Assembly: GCA_013400975.1 (NCBI GenBank)
Contig: WBMZ01004647.1
Span: 155,859-219,858, forward strand
Direction of reading: 5' to 3'
Length of the DNA stretch: 64,000 bases
Origin: Atrichornis clamosus
Lineage: Eukaryota > Chordata > Aves > Passeriformes > Menuridae
Positions 28,498 to 41,600 of this stretch are shown in pieces (position 1 is the stretch's first letter; the number at the start of each line of letters is the position of its first letter). Below the pieces are notes generated by a model. It was not told the DNA's origin. It did no database searches and saw only the letters and a program-made list of their open reading frames with translations. Both the position numbers and the translations under genes were made by a program.

Positions 28498-30393
28498 GAT
28501 ATGGCTATAATTACTATTAAAAGCAAGGCAATTTAAAAAGAAGCATTGGAACTCTTAGTATCAACCAAATCATAGAATAGTCTCTCAGTTTTAATTTCAG
28601 AATATCATCTTTGCTGATATAGGAGATGTAAAGTTTTATATTTGATAGCTGTTCTCTTTTCTAGTGTTGTTCCTTAATCAAAAATTGCAAACATGTCTGT
28701 AAGAGTGACTGGCCTTCTTTAGGTAGACATCCATAGTAATACTGGAGTTAATTTAAAAAAGGCTTTGAAATCTTGTAGAATTTAAATTGTGTGAGTTTAT
28801 CACGTGAAGGTTAGCGATTTTCACAGAGGCCCCTACAACACCAGTTGGTTTCATGATCGCTATTTCTTGCCTTTCCTAAATTGAATAGTGACTTTGAAAA
28901 ATACAGATAATTACCCCTTGATAAATGAAATATCAGAATACTTATCTCCCTTTTGAGATCTATGCATAGTGATCTCAGTAGAGAAGCAAAATATGTGTAG
29001 TATTAGTAGGCTACCAGAAGTTTTGAATCATTTAGTATCCATGCATTTATGTCTCAGTAAGTCTGCAAGATAGTGTCACTGAAGAACTATCTCCTGTAAT
29101 ATAGAAGCTGAAGTGCTTCTGAGGATGCAGTAGATTTCAAAAACTACAGTAAATAGTTGAATAGTCGATTTAATTCATTTGTTTCCATTTTCTTTCTCTT
29201 TCCATCACATTATGTCTGGCAATGCATCTAGTTAAAAAAGGTCAGCCTCATTTGGTCATATCTGGTGGGCACTATCACTTGCGTTTTGAGTCATAGAGCG
29301 CATTCTGTCTGAAAGAGGAAAGAATCAGGGTGGGCTCTCTTTGGGACTAAATGTAAAATTATTATTTTTAATAATATTTTTTAAGAATTTATTTTAATTT
29401 TTGAACAGCAAAACTTACTTTCCATGTTTTTCTAATGCTTGCACTTTGCAGGGAGGACAGAGGAAGGGAAGGGAGAAGTGTTAATTATAAAGTATTTGTT
29501 TTACGAGGCTAAAACGAACCTATAGAAAGTTCTTAGCTTTCTTATAGATTCCCACTTTCCTATAATGAAAGAGTGAATGTCTTTCTTATATGAAAGTATT
29601 TCCATAATTAAAAGAGAGTAGATACATGATGCTCTGTGTAGTTTGCTTGAAGAATCAAAGACAAAAACCAGAGATTTTTCATACTTTAGCAGCTGAGTGG
29701 AAATTTTGCTATTTGGATGATCTTTAATTCCTATATAGTTCTTTTGTTCAATACGACAAAATCCTTACAAATATAGTATTTTAATAGGTTATGTTTAGTC
29801 AGGCACACCACAACTGAAAAGCTAACTCTCAGCTGATCAGCCTGTAACCTAAGGCAATTACACAAGAGGGAAGAGTATACAGTGTTATCAGTTTGACGTG
29901 TATCCCTCCTTTTTTATGCAAATATACAAATGAGTTCTGGGACATAGAAGTGAAGGGATGTTCTGTTTATATTGGAGTTTTTAGTACGTAGATGAGTGAA
30001 GAAAGATTCAAAGTCTGGACTCCTATTACATATCTACACTTTTAAAAGATTTTTTTAAACATTGACTAATGATGAATGGTTAGTTAACCTGAAAAAAATA
30101 GAATGAAGTTTCTGACTACTCCACTGCACCTGCCTTAAGTGCACTGCACCTCAGATAACTTCTGGTGTCTGACTTTGGATAGACCATAATGTGTACTACA
30201 GTCTTACCTCTGGAATTCACTTTCATGTTAAATGCTGCATCTTACAGGGTGATACTTGTCAGTCAATTTAATTGAAATGTCATGCTGACCTTTATTTGAA
30301 ATACTCTGAACTTCCTGGGGTTTTTGGAAGTTCTTTTTACTTTCATTCCAGTTAAAATCCTTAAATTACCAGTGTACAGAAAATGCATGCTGA

Positions 30394-30657
<264 letters not shown>

Positions 30658-32029
30658 TAATAAATAATAGAAAAGTGATATATAGCAAGCTCCATTGTCC
30701 TGATGTTTCGAAGAAAAGAAATGGAAATGATATGCCTGCCTGTTTTTCTTTGCTGTGTATTTGAACCACTGTTGTTAAATATAGAGCAAATATGTTTCAC
30801 AGACCAATCCTTTAAAAGGATAAATATAGCAATAAATTACATGAGGACTAAATTGCAGTCTAAAATACAGTCAGCATTATACAATCAGGATTATCCAGTC
30901 TTCAAACATTTAAAAGAAAAGAGAAATCCCTGCCATGAACATTTTAAGAAATGCATACTGGTTTAGTACAAACAGATCATAATAAAAGCCTTATTTTATA
31001 ATAGTTCAATAGAACTGTATTTTTTTCAAAATAACTATTTCATCATAAAATTGGTTGTTTTGCCCACTCCTCCAAATATTCAGCATTGCAATGGTACATC
31101 TCAAAGACTGAAAAAGGGAATATGAATATAATTTATAAATCCTTTTTTTTTTATTTTAGGAAGGTAAGTGTTTGCCACCTAAATTTGCCATGACCTCAAA
31201 ATACAGAGGAAAATAGAAAATGAGGAACATAATTACATCTCCTGGCAAAATTCTAGAAATAAACTTTCGACCATATTTTGTACGCTTCCGGGTATGCTCA
31301 CTTTGCTTTGGCCATTTTATATTCGCAAAATTTTAAATGTGGACAAATTGTTACAGGGGGAGTTGTGCTTTCCGTCTCACCCAAGCGAGTCTGAAATGAC
31401 CTGAACTCTTATATGTGTGGAATATCACCACAATCAAATATCTAATCTGTCTATTTTTTTCTTTTTTTTAAAAAAATGATTTATTTCTAAGGTAGCAATT
31501 CTTGTCACACAGCATCTCTGTTTTGTTTCTGGTTTTGTTAGTTCTGTTAGTAAACTAAGCTTCCTCACTGTGGTGCTCTGTAAAATAAGGAACAATTTCA
31601 AAGCTCATAAGCTCATCTTACTTGAGTGATAGCTTTAAGTCACTTGAGAGGCTTAGGATAAACCCAGCATCACCTAAAAAGTTCTCTGCTACACATGTTC
31701 ACAAGATACTTTCTGCAATATCTGTTACATTTCTGTAAATATTCATGTTCAAAAATGTTATTTGGAGTTCTTGCTAATCAGTTCTAAGCCTAATAACTGG
31801 CATGAGCTGTAGATAGAAACAGGAAGATGCATCTGTACGCACAGAAATAAAAGGGAAATGATGAATGGAAATAATGAAGCCAACAGCTCATTTTCAAACT
31901 GAAAGGTTCAGTTGGCTTTTTTTGCAGACATAAAAAGAGCAAGTGTTTTCTAAGCTTGACACATACATTTTGAGTATGAAAAAAACGAAACAAAAACCAA
32001 ACCAACCAAAACCAAACAGAGAAACTTCT

Positions 32030-33149
32030 TGTGCTGGGTCCAGCTGCCCAGATATTGGCAGTAATGGGGCACAGGCATGGCCTCTTAGGGAAAAGGACAG
32101 GGGTTGTCCCATTCCTTATGCAGCCAGTCCCAATGGACCATCAGCGGGGCAGTCCCTCTGAGAGAACATTCAAAAAGGGGTATAAAACACTCTTTTAGAA
32201 AGAGAGAGAGAGAGACAGAGAGAGAGGGACAGAGACTAGAGAACAAAACGAGCAAGAAATGGCAAAGGTGATTCCAAGGCTGGAGGAGCAGAAGGTGCTC
32301 CATGCTGAAGCAGATACCTCCAACAACCAAACTGCAGAGGTTTATCTTAAGCCAATTGCCTGACCAGTCTGGTGACCTTCTATGATCCAGTGATGGCAAT
32401 GGTTGACAAGGGAAGACCAACAAATGCCACCTATCTAGACTTCTGCAAGGCCTTTGATACAGTCCTCTACGCCCAATTGGAGAGACATGGATTTGATGAA
32501 TGGGCATAGCCAGAGACTCTGTCTAATGACTCTGTCTAGGTGCAGGCCAGTGATGAGGATGTCCCTCAGGACTCTGTCTTGGGGCTGTGTGCTCTTCAAC
32601 ATCTCTATCAATGACACAGACAGTGAGATCAAGTGCACCCTCAGCAAGTTTGCAGATGACAATGAAACTGAGTGGTGCCATGGACACAACAGGATGGGAT
32701 GCCATCCAGGGGGACCTGGACATCCTGAGGAGCGGACCTACAGGAGTCCATATGCAAGGTGCTGCACCTTGGTCAAGGCAATCCCAGATACAGGTACAGA
32801 CTGGGAGAAATCATTGAGAACAGAAGAGAAAGACTTGGGGCTTCTTGTGGATGAAAGCTGAATGTGAGCCAGCAGTGTGTGCCCGCAGTCCAGAAGGCCA
32901 AGTGCATCCTGGGCTGCATCAAAAGAGGAGTGGCCAGTAGGTCAAGAGAGGTGGTTCTCTAAATTTCCCAAGGTCAAGCCTGTTTTGCCCACCACGGTAA
33001 TTGTTAAGCAATCTCCCTGTCTTTATCTGAACCCACGAGCTTTCTCATTCACATTCCTATTATTTTCTTCCCCTGTCCTGCTGTGAGAGGTGTAGGGGGA
33101 ATGAACAAGAGAGCAGCTGGATGGGAGCTTTTCTATTAGCCAGACCACA
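32030..33149 (+). mobile_element. ERVL-like solo LTR enclosing a CR1 fragment
   Basis: The element begins TGTGCTGGGTCCAGC and ends near CCAGACCACA. It is flanked on both sides by CTTCT (32025-32029 and 33150-33154), a 5-bp direct repeat of the size made by ERVL-type integrations. The left part (32030-32350) contains a TATA-like box at 32181 (TATAAAA) and a GA-rich tract. The right part (32959-33149) matches the avian LTR U5 region I remember: AAGCCTGTTTTGCCCACC, then CTTTATCTGAACCCACGAGC. Between them lies a CR1 fragment without its own 3' end. I see no gag, pol or env, so this reads as a solo LTR. The right half is a confident match; the left half is inferred from the TG start, the TATA box and the direct repeat. 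Confidence 0.65.
32351..32958 (+). mobile_element. CR1 LINE reverse-transcriptase fragment inside the LTR
   Basis: A decayed CR1 ORF2 piece in + orientation. Recognisable RT segments, spread over shifted frames, include [11 protein letters not shown] (about 32428-32460), a GVPQGS-like VPQDSVLG with VLFNIS (about 32558-32605), and LSKFADDNE (about 32641-32667), which holds the F-A-D-D form of the catalytic motif. The C-terminal stretch runs to about 32958 and stops well before the CR1 3' tail. Internal deletions lie between the FDTV and VPQ segments. A CR1 truncated at both ends is not what simple target-primed insertion gives, so the copy was broken after insertion or carried into place with other sequence. 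Confidence 0.85.
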
Positions 33150-33320
33150 CTTCTTAAGTAAGTATCACAGCTGGAAGAGAGTTGAGTGTGGAATTTTGAA
33201 GACTCATGGAATGCCCAACTTGAAGTGAGATTGCAGTGATGATCAGACATTCAAAGGAAAGTTGAAACTGCTAGAATTGGCCAGATTCATTTATATTTAA
33301 TAGGAGAGAAGGAATGTGTG

Positions 33321-33356
33321 ACAACCCACAAACAACCCACAAACAACCCACAAACA
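33321..33356. repeat. 11-bp minisatellite, 3.3 copies
   Basis: Three perfect copies of ACAACCCACAA plus three bases, a small tandem array about 170 bp beyond the LTR end. Confidence 0.95.
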
Positions 33357-36144
33357 TTATAATAAAGGTCTGCAAACTGTTACCTGAATGTCAGGGTTAT
33401 GTTGGTGTGTTCATTTTATGTACAGGTATAGTAAAAACTTTTAAAGAAGTGAAAGCTTCCAGTGATATGAGTGCATAATTCTGAAGATGACTCTATTTGT
33501 TATTTGTTAGCTTAAGAAAATTATAAGCAATCTAGAATGTTTGGAAGTCTTTTTAAACAAATATTGTTATAGTTTAGTCCCTTAATATTAACAGTTTAGT
33601 TATGATTCAGCTATAGACAGAGAAGGTCAGATCCAATATTCATGGAGTGAGGCACTAAAATTAATAGAGCACAAATATATGTGAGGGATATTAATCGAAT
33701 ATGCCTTTGTAGATAAATTAAAATAGGGAGGAACAAAGAATTAATGGAGACTGGATTAAAAAAACCCAAAAAAAACCCCCCAAAAAATAATGGACAGAAA
33801 GACATTGAGTTAGATTGGTCCCCAGACTTCCTTTTCTTCAAAATTTATTTTACATTGCACTGTTTTCACAGATTTGATCTCTCTATATTTATTTCTAGAT
33901 TTTATATTCCTTGTATAATTTAAGATGTCCCCAGAGGCAGTGTATTCGAGGTTTTACTATGGCTATATTATAAACTACAATGATGTCTAACTCTGGGAAT
34001 TCTTAATTTAGTCAGTTATACAAGAACCACATCTGTGCATCTCAAGATGAGTAATGTTGTGGAAAGAGTAGTACATTTTCTGAGAATGACAAGGCAAACA
34101 CTAACCTGGGAAGATGTTAGGATTTTGGGTTTTTTTCAGTAAAATGCATCAAAGATCAATGTAACTGGAAGTCAGCACATATGGGAAACTGGGAAACCAG
34201 TCAAAGCAGTAGTGACAGTGTGATTTTGTAAATCAAGGCAAGCACTCATACTTAAAAAGTAAGCTATTGCACTATTCAGTTCTCAATATGAATTAAGCTA
34301 TTTGCTTCAAGGAGGGACAAACTCAGAACAATATAATGTCCTAGTGTTTTGCCAAATGGAAAAATGCAACAAGAAGGAAAGGAATCCAGGTCTAGAGTGA
34401 AATTGCTAGTTTAATTTCTTTTTTTAAATTTCTTTTTTAATATTCTACACCTCTATTGAAAGTATGCAGGTTATATCTCTAAAGCTGCCACCTGTGGAGT
34501 AGATAAAAGTGAGTCTTAATTACTAGTGTCTTGTATACTCTTAGACATTTTAAGTAAATATTAAGAAATATGGTTTGTTTGACTTTCAAAGGGTGATAAT
34601 AGAAGTTCCTATTTAAGTAGTGCATTTTAAAATTTTCTATGAAGTGTGTGTTAGTAGCGTTATTGGTAATATCCAGTTAATAATTTTAAAACTCTAGTAC
34701 TCCTCAACTCTTCTTATGGTACTTATAACTACTATTTGTGGAAGTAATGCATCTCGCTACTGATCCTCCTCTTACTGAAAACTTATGGTAGGCAGGGATA
34801 ATTAGCATCCATCTGAGTGAAATTATGAAAAATTATATGCCTTTGCAAGTTTTACTTAAGTTAAATTATAATATAATTGTGCTGTGACTCACTACAGAAC
34901 TGATATCACAGGGCATTTTGCTGATATATCAGTACACATATAGAAAGGCTTTTTATCTTTGCTGTTATTCTGCACCGTAAATTTAATATTTGCCTTTCCA
35001 CTTATCTCTTGGTTTTATCTAAACTACTATTCATTAGAGAAAATAATTCCCACATACGAAAAATAGCAGATGTATTTCCCAAATGCAATACGTATTACTT
35101 TTTAAATCTTAATTCATTCAATTTTTTAAGTCTTTGTATCTTACTGTATTGTTTTTCTGGTATTTTATTCCAATTTTGCCTTCACGTTCTTCCCTATACA
35201 TGTGAGTAATCATACTTTTTTTACAAGATCTCAGCCCTTTGTTCTTACACTTATTCAAGATCTATTGAGATGATTTATCCACATGCATAGTTTAACAGTA
35301 ACTTTTCAAAATAGCATAGTCCAACTTTTCCTTTTTGCTGAAAGCTCATGATATCTTTCTTTAGGCTGCCTTCATGGAAAGCATGTAATATTTCAGTTTG
35401 GGGCTTTTTGAAGTTATGTATAGGTTATCTTTTTCTCAGAACTTCTTATTTGTTCATCTTACTAAAATTAATTTACACATTACAACTACCACTTTTTTGG
35501 TATTATCTGAGAGCTGGCATTTTTGTCTTGACGTATTTGCCTTTTGCCCACCAAGAAAAAACACAACCCCAGTACACTGTAATGGAGAATGCCACTAAAA
35601 GATAGCATTCCCTAAAGAACATAACTCCCATTCTGTAAAGTTCTAATCAGCAACTGATGACAGAAAGGTTTCTAGATTGTCCAAAATACTAACCGTGTTT
35701 CTTAAAAAGGACTCCAGACATCTGACCTCTTCTTTTTCTTCCAACTTATTAACTTTTATTCCTACTTTTATTATTCTTAAGAAAAATCTCAAGAGAACCT
35801 AATGAATTATTCATTTCCAAATTGTTTTCTCCCATGGGATAGTATGGATCTACATACAGCCTTCTTTTTATGCATGGTTAAATTATTCTTAATGTAACAC
35901 AGTTATGACTTTAATACACTGGTTAGAAATATTAATGCCCTGTCTGGGAAGAATTTGTGCATGTGTGTATGTTTGTACTTCTGACAGAATCCCAGGTGAG
36001 CCATAAATGTCAGGGAAATATTCTTCAATCCTTTTTATCTGCTCCCCAAAGGTAACAAATCTTAAAAGTAAAAAAAAAAAAAATTTAAAATATATTAGGG
36101 TGTAAACTAGAGGGCTTAAATTTAAAGAAAGTGAAAATTGATAG

Positions 36145-36586
36145 TGTCTTGGTTCTGGTGGAACATGGTTAATTTTTACAATAGCCAGGAGGGAGCATGT
36201 CTAGGACTGAGAGGGTATTCTATACCATCTCACATCATTTTTTGTGAACAGAGGAAGGGCCCTTTTCCACATTGGGTAGCATGGCAGAGGGAGCAGTCAG
36301 GTATTTTCGGGGGTTTCCATGGGGGCAAGTGAGCAACCACATGTGAATTGTTCGCTTCTTTTTTCTTGCATAATCTGTCATTAGTATTGTTGCTATTATT
36401 GTTTGTTGTCTTATTTCATTGCTATTTCCAGTAAATTGTTCTTGCCTCAACCCATAATCTTTAACTTTTGTGCCTCCAATTCTCTCCAGCCTGCTGCAGG
36501 GTGAGGGGGCATGATAGAATGGCACATGGTTTGGCAGGTTTCAGTGGGTACACTAAATTGGGGAATACAATTCCTAATCCATGACA
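36145..36586 (+). mobile_element. Avian ERVL-like solo LTR (442 bp)
   Basis: It starts TGTCTTGGTTCTGG and continues GAACATGGTTAATTTTTAC, which matches the start of a common bird LTR. It has an internal GGTATTCTATACCAT segment and a U5-like end region (TGCCTCAACCCATAATC near 36450), and finishes CCTAATCCATGACA, a decayed form of the usual terminal ACCACGACA. It lies in the same orientation as FSTL5. I found no clean target-site duplication: GATAG lies to the left, and GATAT lies five bases into the right flank. No internal retroviral genes flank it. Confidence 0.7.
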
Positions 36587-36622
36587 AAAAGATATTCAAA
36601 CCATGACAAAGAGATATTCAAA
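36579..36622. repeat. 22-bp imperfect tandem duplication across the LTR edge
   Basis: Two copies of CCATGACAAAAAGATATTC with AAA following, differing at one position (A to G). The first begins inside the last eight bases of the LTR and the second follows directly. The duplication therefore arose after the LTR was inserted. Confidence 0.9.
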
Positions 36623-37373
36623 ATTCATGTAAAGCAATTTCTTTATTCTTGTGTGTCCTAAAAGTGGGGATGCCTGCTTGTAGGGATAACTTCAGTCAAT
36701 GTACTGACTTTCTGAGCTCTGCATGCTCGTTTCATTCCTGAGAAGGTTTTCCTCCTGCCTGAAGTTTTGCCACTCGTCCTCTTATCCCTTGTGTGAGGGA
36801 AAGTGTAGAAGTCCTATGATGTGAAGGGAGCACCAGGAACTACTTCCCTTCAGAGGTGGTGTTTCTAACCTCTTCCTTTTTGGATGACAGTAACTCATAG
36901 TCCAAGAATGAACCAATAAAACAGTTATAGTACCATAGACAAAAAAGCTGGCAGTCTTGTTCAGTACAAAATCTGGGTCCTAATCAGTTTATTTTGAGCT
37001 TTCATTAGTAAATTGCAACACAGCAATTTCAGTGTCAGGTCTTCTATATGGTATTCTGTGTGTTACAAACAGGATATATGTAGTTCACTCTAAAAGCCTA
37101 GTTGCAGGTTTTCCTTGTAGACTGTTCTTATGTATCTCTTAAACACATCTGTTACATCTTTCTCAGATATTTTCTACTGTTTTTTCTAATGAGGTGGTTG
37201 GATTTGATTAGCAGTGACTCATCAAAGTCAGCACATTTCTATTTTTATCTGTATTGAATTGTCCTTTATCTGTCATACAGTTTTTAAGTAGGGTGCATCA
37301 CTACATTTTCTTTTCTGTTTAATGACTTGAATATAATTTTTGTTTTGTTTTTTCTACTTCACCTGTTATGATC

Positions 37374-37936
37374 TGATTATTGAGAGATACCTCTGCCTGA
37401 ATTAAGGTGCAAATGAGACTGTATGCCAAAGTCAATAGTACTGATTTTATGTAACAGTAAATGTGAGGTGCAGAGATAGAAAGAAATAGGAAGGGACGGG
37501 AGGAGAGAGGAGGAGAAAGAGATCAAGCAAAAGACTGTCACTATGCTGTGGATCCAAAGGCATCCCATTAGTCCTTCTTCACTCTGGTCTTCTCAGTAGT
37601 GGGGGTCCCAGAGTCATTCTTCTGAAAGTACCACCTTTATATTGTCCAAGTTGTGGGTATCCACAGGTGGTCACAGATGTTCCCATTAATCAGGGTGGCA
37701 TGTGTACAAGCAGTTGCTTCCTTTCCTACAGTTTGCCACTGAGCGAATTTTTGTCTGGATGCATGAACCAGGATATGCTAACCTTAGCTCCACTAGGCCT
37801 GGAATAAGCACCTTCCTGTTGCAAATTCCTCTATTCTGTGTTTATCTCAAGTCCACATCATGGTGGCATATCTTATGGTAAGTCCCTTCTGTGGCCTTGG
37901 CATTGTTTGAAGCAATTGTGATTTTTGTCTCTTACA
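37374..37936 (-). mobile_element. ERVK-like 3' LTR
   Basis: On the minus strand the element starts TGTAAGAGACAAAAATC at 37936. It has a TATA-like AATATAAAGG (complement at about 37634-37644), then GACTCTGGGACCCCC and AAGACCAGAGTGAAGAAGGA, a long CT-rich stretch (the purine tract at 37470-37530 on +), an ATAAAATC polyadenylation-like signal (about 37443) and a U5 ending near 37374. This order of U3, R and U5 and several exact words match a songbird-type ERVK LTR from memory. An AGGGAGA purine run lies directly upstream on the minus strand, where the polypurine tract should be. The U5 end is uncertain. Confidence 0.75.
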
Positions 37937-38600
37937 TCTCCCTGTGGCTCAAACACTGTCTTCCAGGGACATTTTCCTCAGTTCTCAAGTTGCCAATGGG
38001 TGTGATGGGTATGTAGAAAAGACAGAGGAGAAAAGACAGAAAGAGCAGAAGGAATGACACAAGCATTGCAGTGTACAATAGCTATCCGAAATGTAACTCC
38101 AATTGCAATCATCAACCCAATTCTCATTAGTCACTCTCATTAGACCCAATGAGTCCCAGGGATTAGAATATGGACATCAGCCAGGTATTGAGGCTAATGC
38201 CTTGAAGCCATTCTTGGGTTTGGAGTGATTGGAAAAGTTCTGATATTTGATCAGCTATTTCTTTAATTTTGGTTTGGTCTTCTTCAACTGGTGATGTTGC
38301 ATTGTGAATGGTAGTACAACACTTCAGTAAGATTTAACATTCCACGTACCCCTTGTTCCTTTAGTAATAACTTATCTAATGCCAACCGATTTTGTAAAGT
38401 CACTTTTGACACATGTTAGTCTTGCAAGTTAAGCTCTCTGAATGCATACCTGGTTCAATTACTTGAAGGCATGTACCTGCCACATAATATTTTGCAAGGT
38501 CCATTGGTGTTGCATGATAACTATGATAACTATAGGAAGTGTAAAACATATTTTAAGCCCCAAAGCTTTCTTTTCCCTGACTGTATAATAATCAAATATA
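37937..38600 (-). pseudogene. env: Endogenous retrovirus env (transmembrane subunit) remnant
   Basis: Upstream of the ERVK-like LTR on the minus strand lies a degenerate envelope sequence in the expected order. A basic cleavage-like site falls near 38570. The heptad/disulfide-loop part of the transmembrane subunit lies at about 38330-38410, and the membrane-proximal ectodomain at about 38180-38290. A hydrophobic segment follows near 38080-38170. The frame is broken by several stops and shifts, so no functional product is possible. The surface subunit, pol, gag and the 5' LTR are not visible at higher coordinates, so the provirus is strongly 5'-truncated. It lies antisense to FSTL5. The class is inferred from the linked LTR. 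Confidence 0.6.
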
Positions 38601-41600
38601 TTACTGATCCTTTCTCATCTTTTTTTCAGGAGAATTTAGTTTCCTCTGTGTCCTTTCCACTAATGAATAATGAAAGATACTATTTGGGAGAATGGGTGGG
38701 AGTACTATCCTGCTTCTTAAACCAGTGTGCTCAATTAGTAACATTCCCAAGCTAATCCAAGTGATGCAGGAAGCTGCACATGCAGGTGTCTATGAATTTT
38801 AGTTGGGGCTTGAAATTACGAGTAACTCCTAATTCTTTATTTTCAGAAACCAAAACTTTTATCACACCTTTTTTTTTCACTCTTTCCCATCTTCCCTGCA
38901 TTTTAAAATTAGTGGAAAGCTGTTTAATATGTTGTGTTATAAGCTGACCCAAAAAAAATTTTAAGCAATTTTTTCACTCCCATAGTAGCTTTCTTCCTCA
39001 ACCCTTTCTTTTCAGTTCAAATTCAGTTTTCTCGCTTCTTTTCTGTATATGTATATATAGAGATGCAGGTTATGTCTGCACTCAATACAGCTGTTACTAA
39101 CAAATTCAGTTTGTGCTATTAATTTCTGATTAGTTCATGAAAAAATTGCGGTTTGATTTTTATGTATATTTACAGGCTTACTCTTCTCCCTTTTTTTGCT
39201 GCATACATTCCATCAACTGGGAAAACCAGCATAATTTCTGAGTAAATTCATTACTAGTTGCATATTTATTTCTCCACCTTGTCCAGGTCATTTTGCAGTA
39301 CTTTTGCTATCCTACTAGAATTAATGCTTTTCACAGCTTTCAGAAGAATTACGTGGAAGGGTTTTATAGTACACAAAAAGAATACTAAGCTTTTCAGGTT
39401 ATTATTTTAGAAAAGAAGCCTTGAAAGAGCAACCCAGACTACACTACAGCTAGAAGTAAAGGTCATTCCTTCTTAAGAACATGAAAAAGATGCTTTGTTA
39501 ATAATGGCCTCCTGTGGCTCACAGCCCTGACTTTCCAATTATTGCTATAGTGCATTAAATAGGAGGGCCATATCACCAGTAATAAAAGTGCTTTGATATC
39601 CAGGAGTCTGTTTCATTGAACAGAGAGGCACAATTGCTTAAATACCAAATGAAAAAAGAAACCCTTTCTGCACCTACCTCACAAGCAGCCTAGGAGAATT
39701 AGGATAGGTAGGACATCATTACCTAATTTGGCTCAACTGGCATTTATATATTTTCAAAAATAGTAATAATTTTTAAAAAGTACTGCAGAAGTATATAAAG
39801 GTATTTACTCAGTACTGACTCATAAAGAAAATTGCTACCCACCTGAAAAATATTTGGTACTGCTACTTGCAAAAGTGAACATGAAGCAAATTGTTTATCT
39901 AGACCAAGTCTGATCAGTTTGTGAGCTCTGACTGGGTAACAAAAGAGGATTTGTCTGCCATGATTTTCAAATCATAGTATTTAATGTTTCTCTGAATCAA
40001 ACTGGTCAGTGATGTATTTACCCATATACCTGATACCATGTATCCATTCATACCTAAATTTTATATAGATCTACTTTAGCTCAGACTGATTTCTTTTTCG
40101 CCTATTAATTTTATCATCTTCATGTATGTTCCTCCTTCCTTTATTTTTCATTTTTATACCATTCTTACATAGCTTTCTGGATAATCTAGAACTCCCTTTT
40201 CAAAAGTTTTCATTCAGAACATTTTCTGTTTGGGTATAAAGAGCCTTTGTAGCCATGGCAAAGTGTTTTCATTTATCTGTTCAAAAGGAGAGATAAAATA
40301 AGCTAAAGGTTTTCCTAATTTAATATGAACTGGGAAACATATGCATCAATGATGTCCATCTGATTCTCCTTTCATATATGTCTGGCTTGTAGCACTTAAA
40401 ACTACAACCAGAAGTAGGGAAGTTGAAACAGTGCTTCTAGATACTACCTAATTTGGTTTGGTATAAAAAATTGTCCTACCCTTGAGTAAGAAAAATTTAG
40501 GTGAGTTTACAGAGCATCACTAAATCTGCATTCTTTATTATACTTTTATGGGTAAAGTGAGGTAGAAGTTACTGGATTTTTTGACAGCTATTGAAAAGTA
40601 CCTACAAAATATATTTTGGTTTTGCAGATGATAAATATTTTTCTTCTAGAACTTTCTAAGAGAAACATCTTAATGTTTTCAAACATTAAGTCTTTGCATG
40701 TAGATACTTAATTGAACTCTTAAAGAGAAAAAAGAATAAATTTTTTATAGAGAAAATAAATTTCAGAGCACCTTAATAAAAGAAAATATTCTTATCCACT
40801 CCACTCTTATCTGAAGTACGTTATCTTGTCGGGTTTAAAAGCAGATTTGTGTGTTCATTTATCCTTAAGAATTTTAATAGCAACTATTTTTATACATTTA
40901 ATTTCAAGTTGTCCTGTTACTTAATTGAGATGAGACTATGCCTTCCTTTGTAGAGTTTGTGTTCCTTCCAGGCAAAAAGCTGCCTTTACAGACCTGTTTG
41001 TGTTAATGAGAAACAAAATGCTGTTGCCCCACTCTGGCACAGTAAAATATCCATACCATACCTTTTTTTCCCTACAAAATATTTTAAATTTTGTGCAGCA
41101 ATTTGGCAAGTTTGTACTAATGTCACCGTTAATGAAAGAAAACTGAAATCCTCTTTTGCCTTCATGTTTTTAACATGATATTAACTAGTGTTAACATCAG
41201 GCAAGAAATTCATTCATGAAAAAGGCTTTGAAGTTTAACCTGTGAATATTAAACAATTAATATTTTAAATTATAGCAAAAGGAAGGCAGGAAAGAAAGGG
41301 GCACCTTTTCTCCCAGTCGTCTGTATTAATAAAGATCTTATTTCTGACAAGGATTATATGATCAGTTGGCAACAGTTATGATAGAGTTATAATTGGAGTA
41401 AAATATAATTGAAACCAAAAGATCAGCAATAGAAAAAGAACTTCTGTATATTTCGGTCTTCCAAAGTAGGACTGTACTGTATATAAGAAAAAAAAATTAT
41501 GGTATTCAGTAAAACAGTTCTAGATGGTGGAAGTAGCATAGAAGCTTTCTAATGAATATTGTTGTCCCATTGTTTAATAGAAAACCATAGAACAAAGCAT

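Noticed and set aside
32085..32861. Open frames of 130-140 codons on both strands as host genes
   Set aside because: They lie in the LTR and CR1 fragment. The + frame includes the CR1 RT catalytic region in shifted pieces.
33321..33356. Short regular repeats resembling a CRISPR array
   Set aside because: The 11-bp units are directly adjacent without spacers, in an animal genome. It is a minisatellite.
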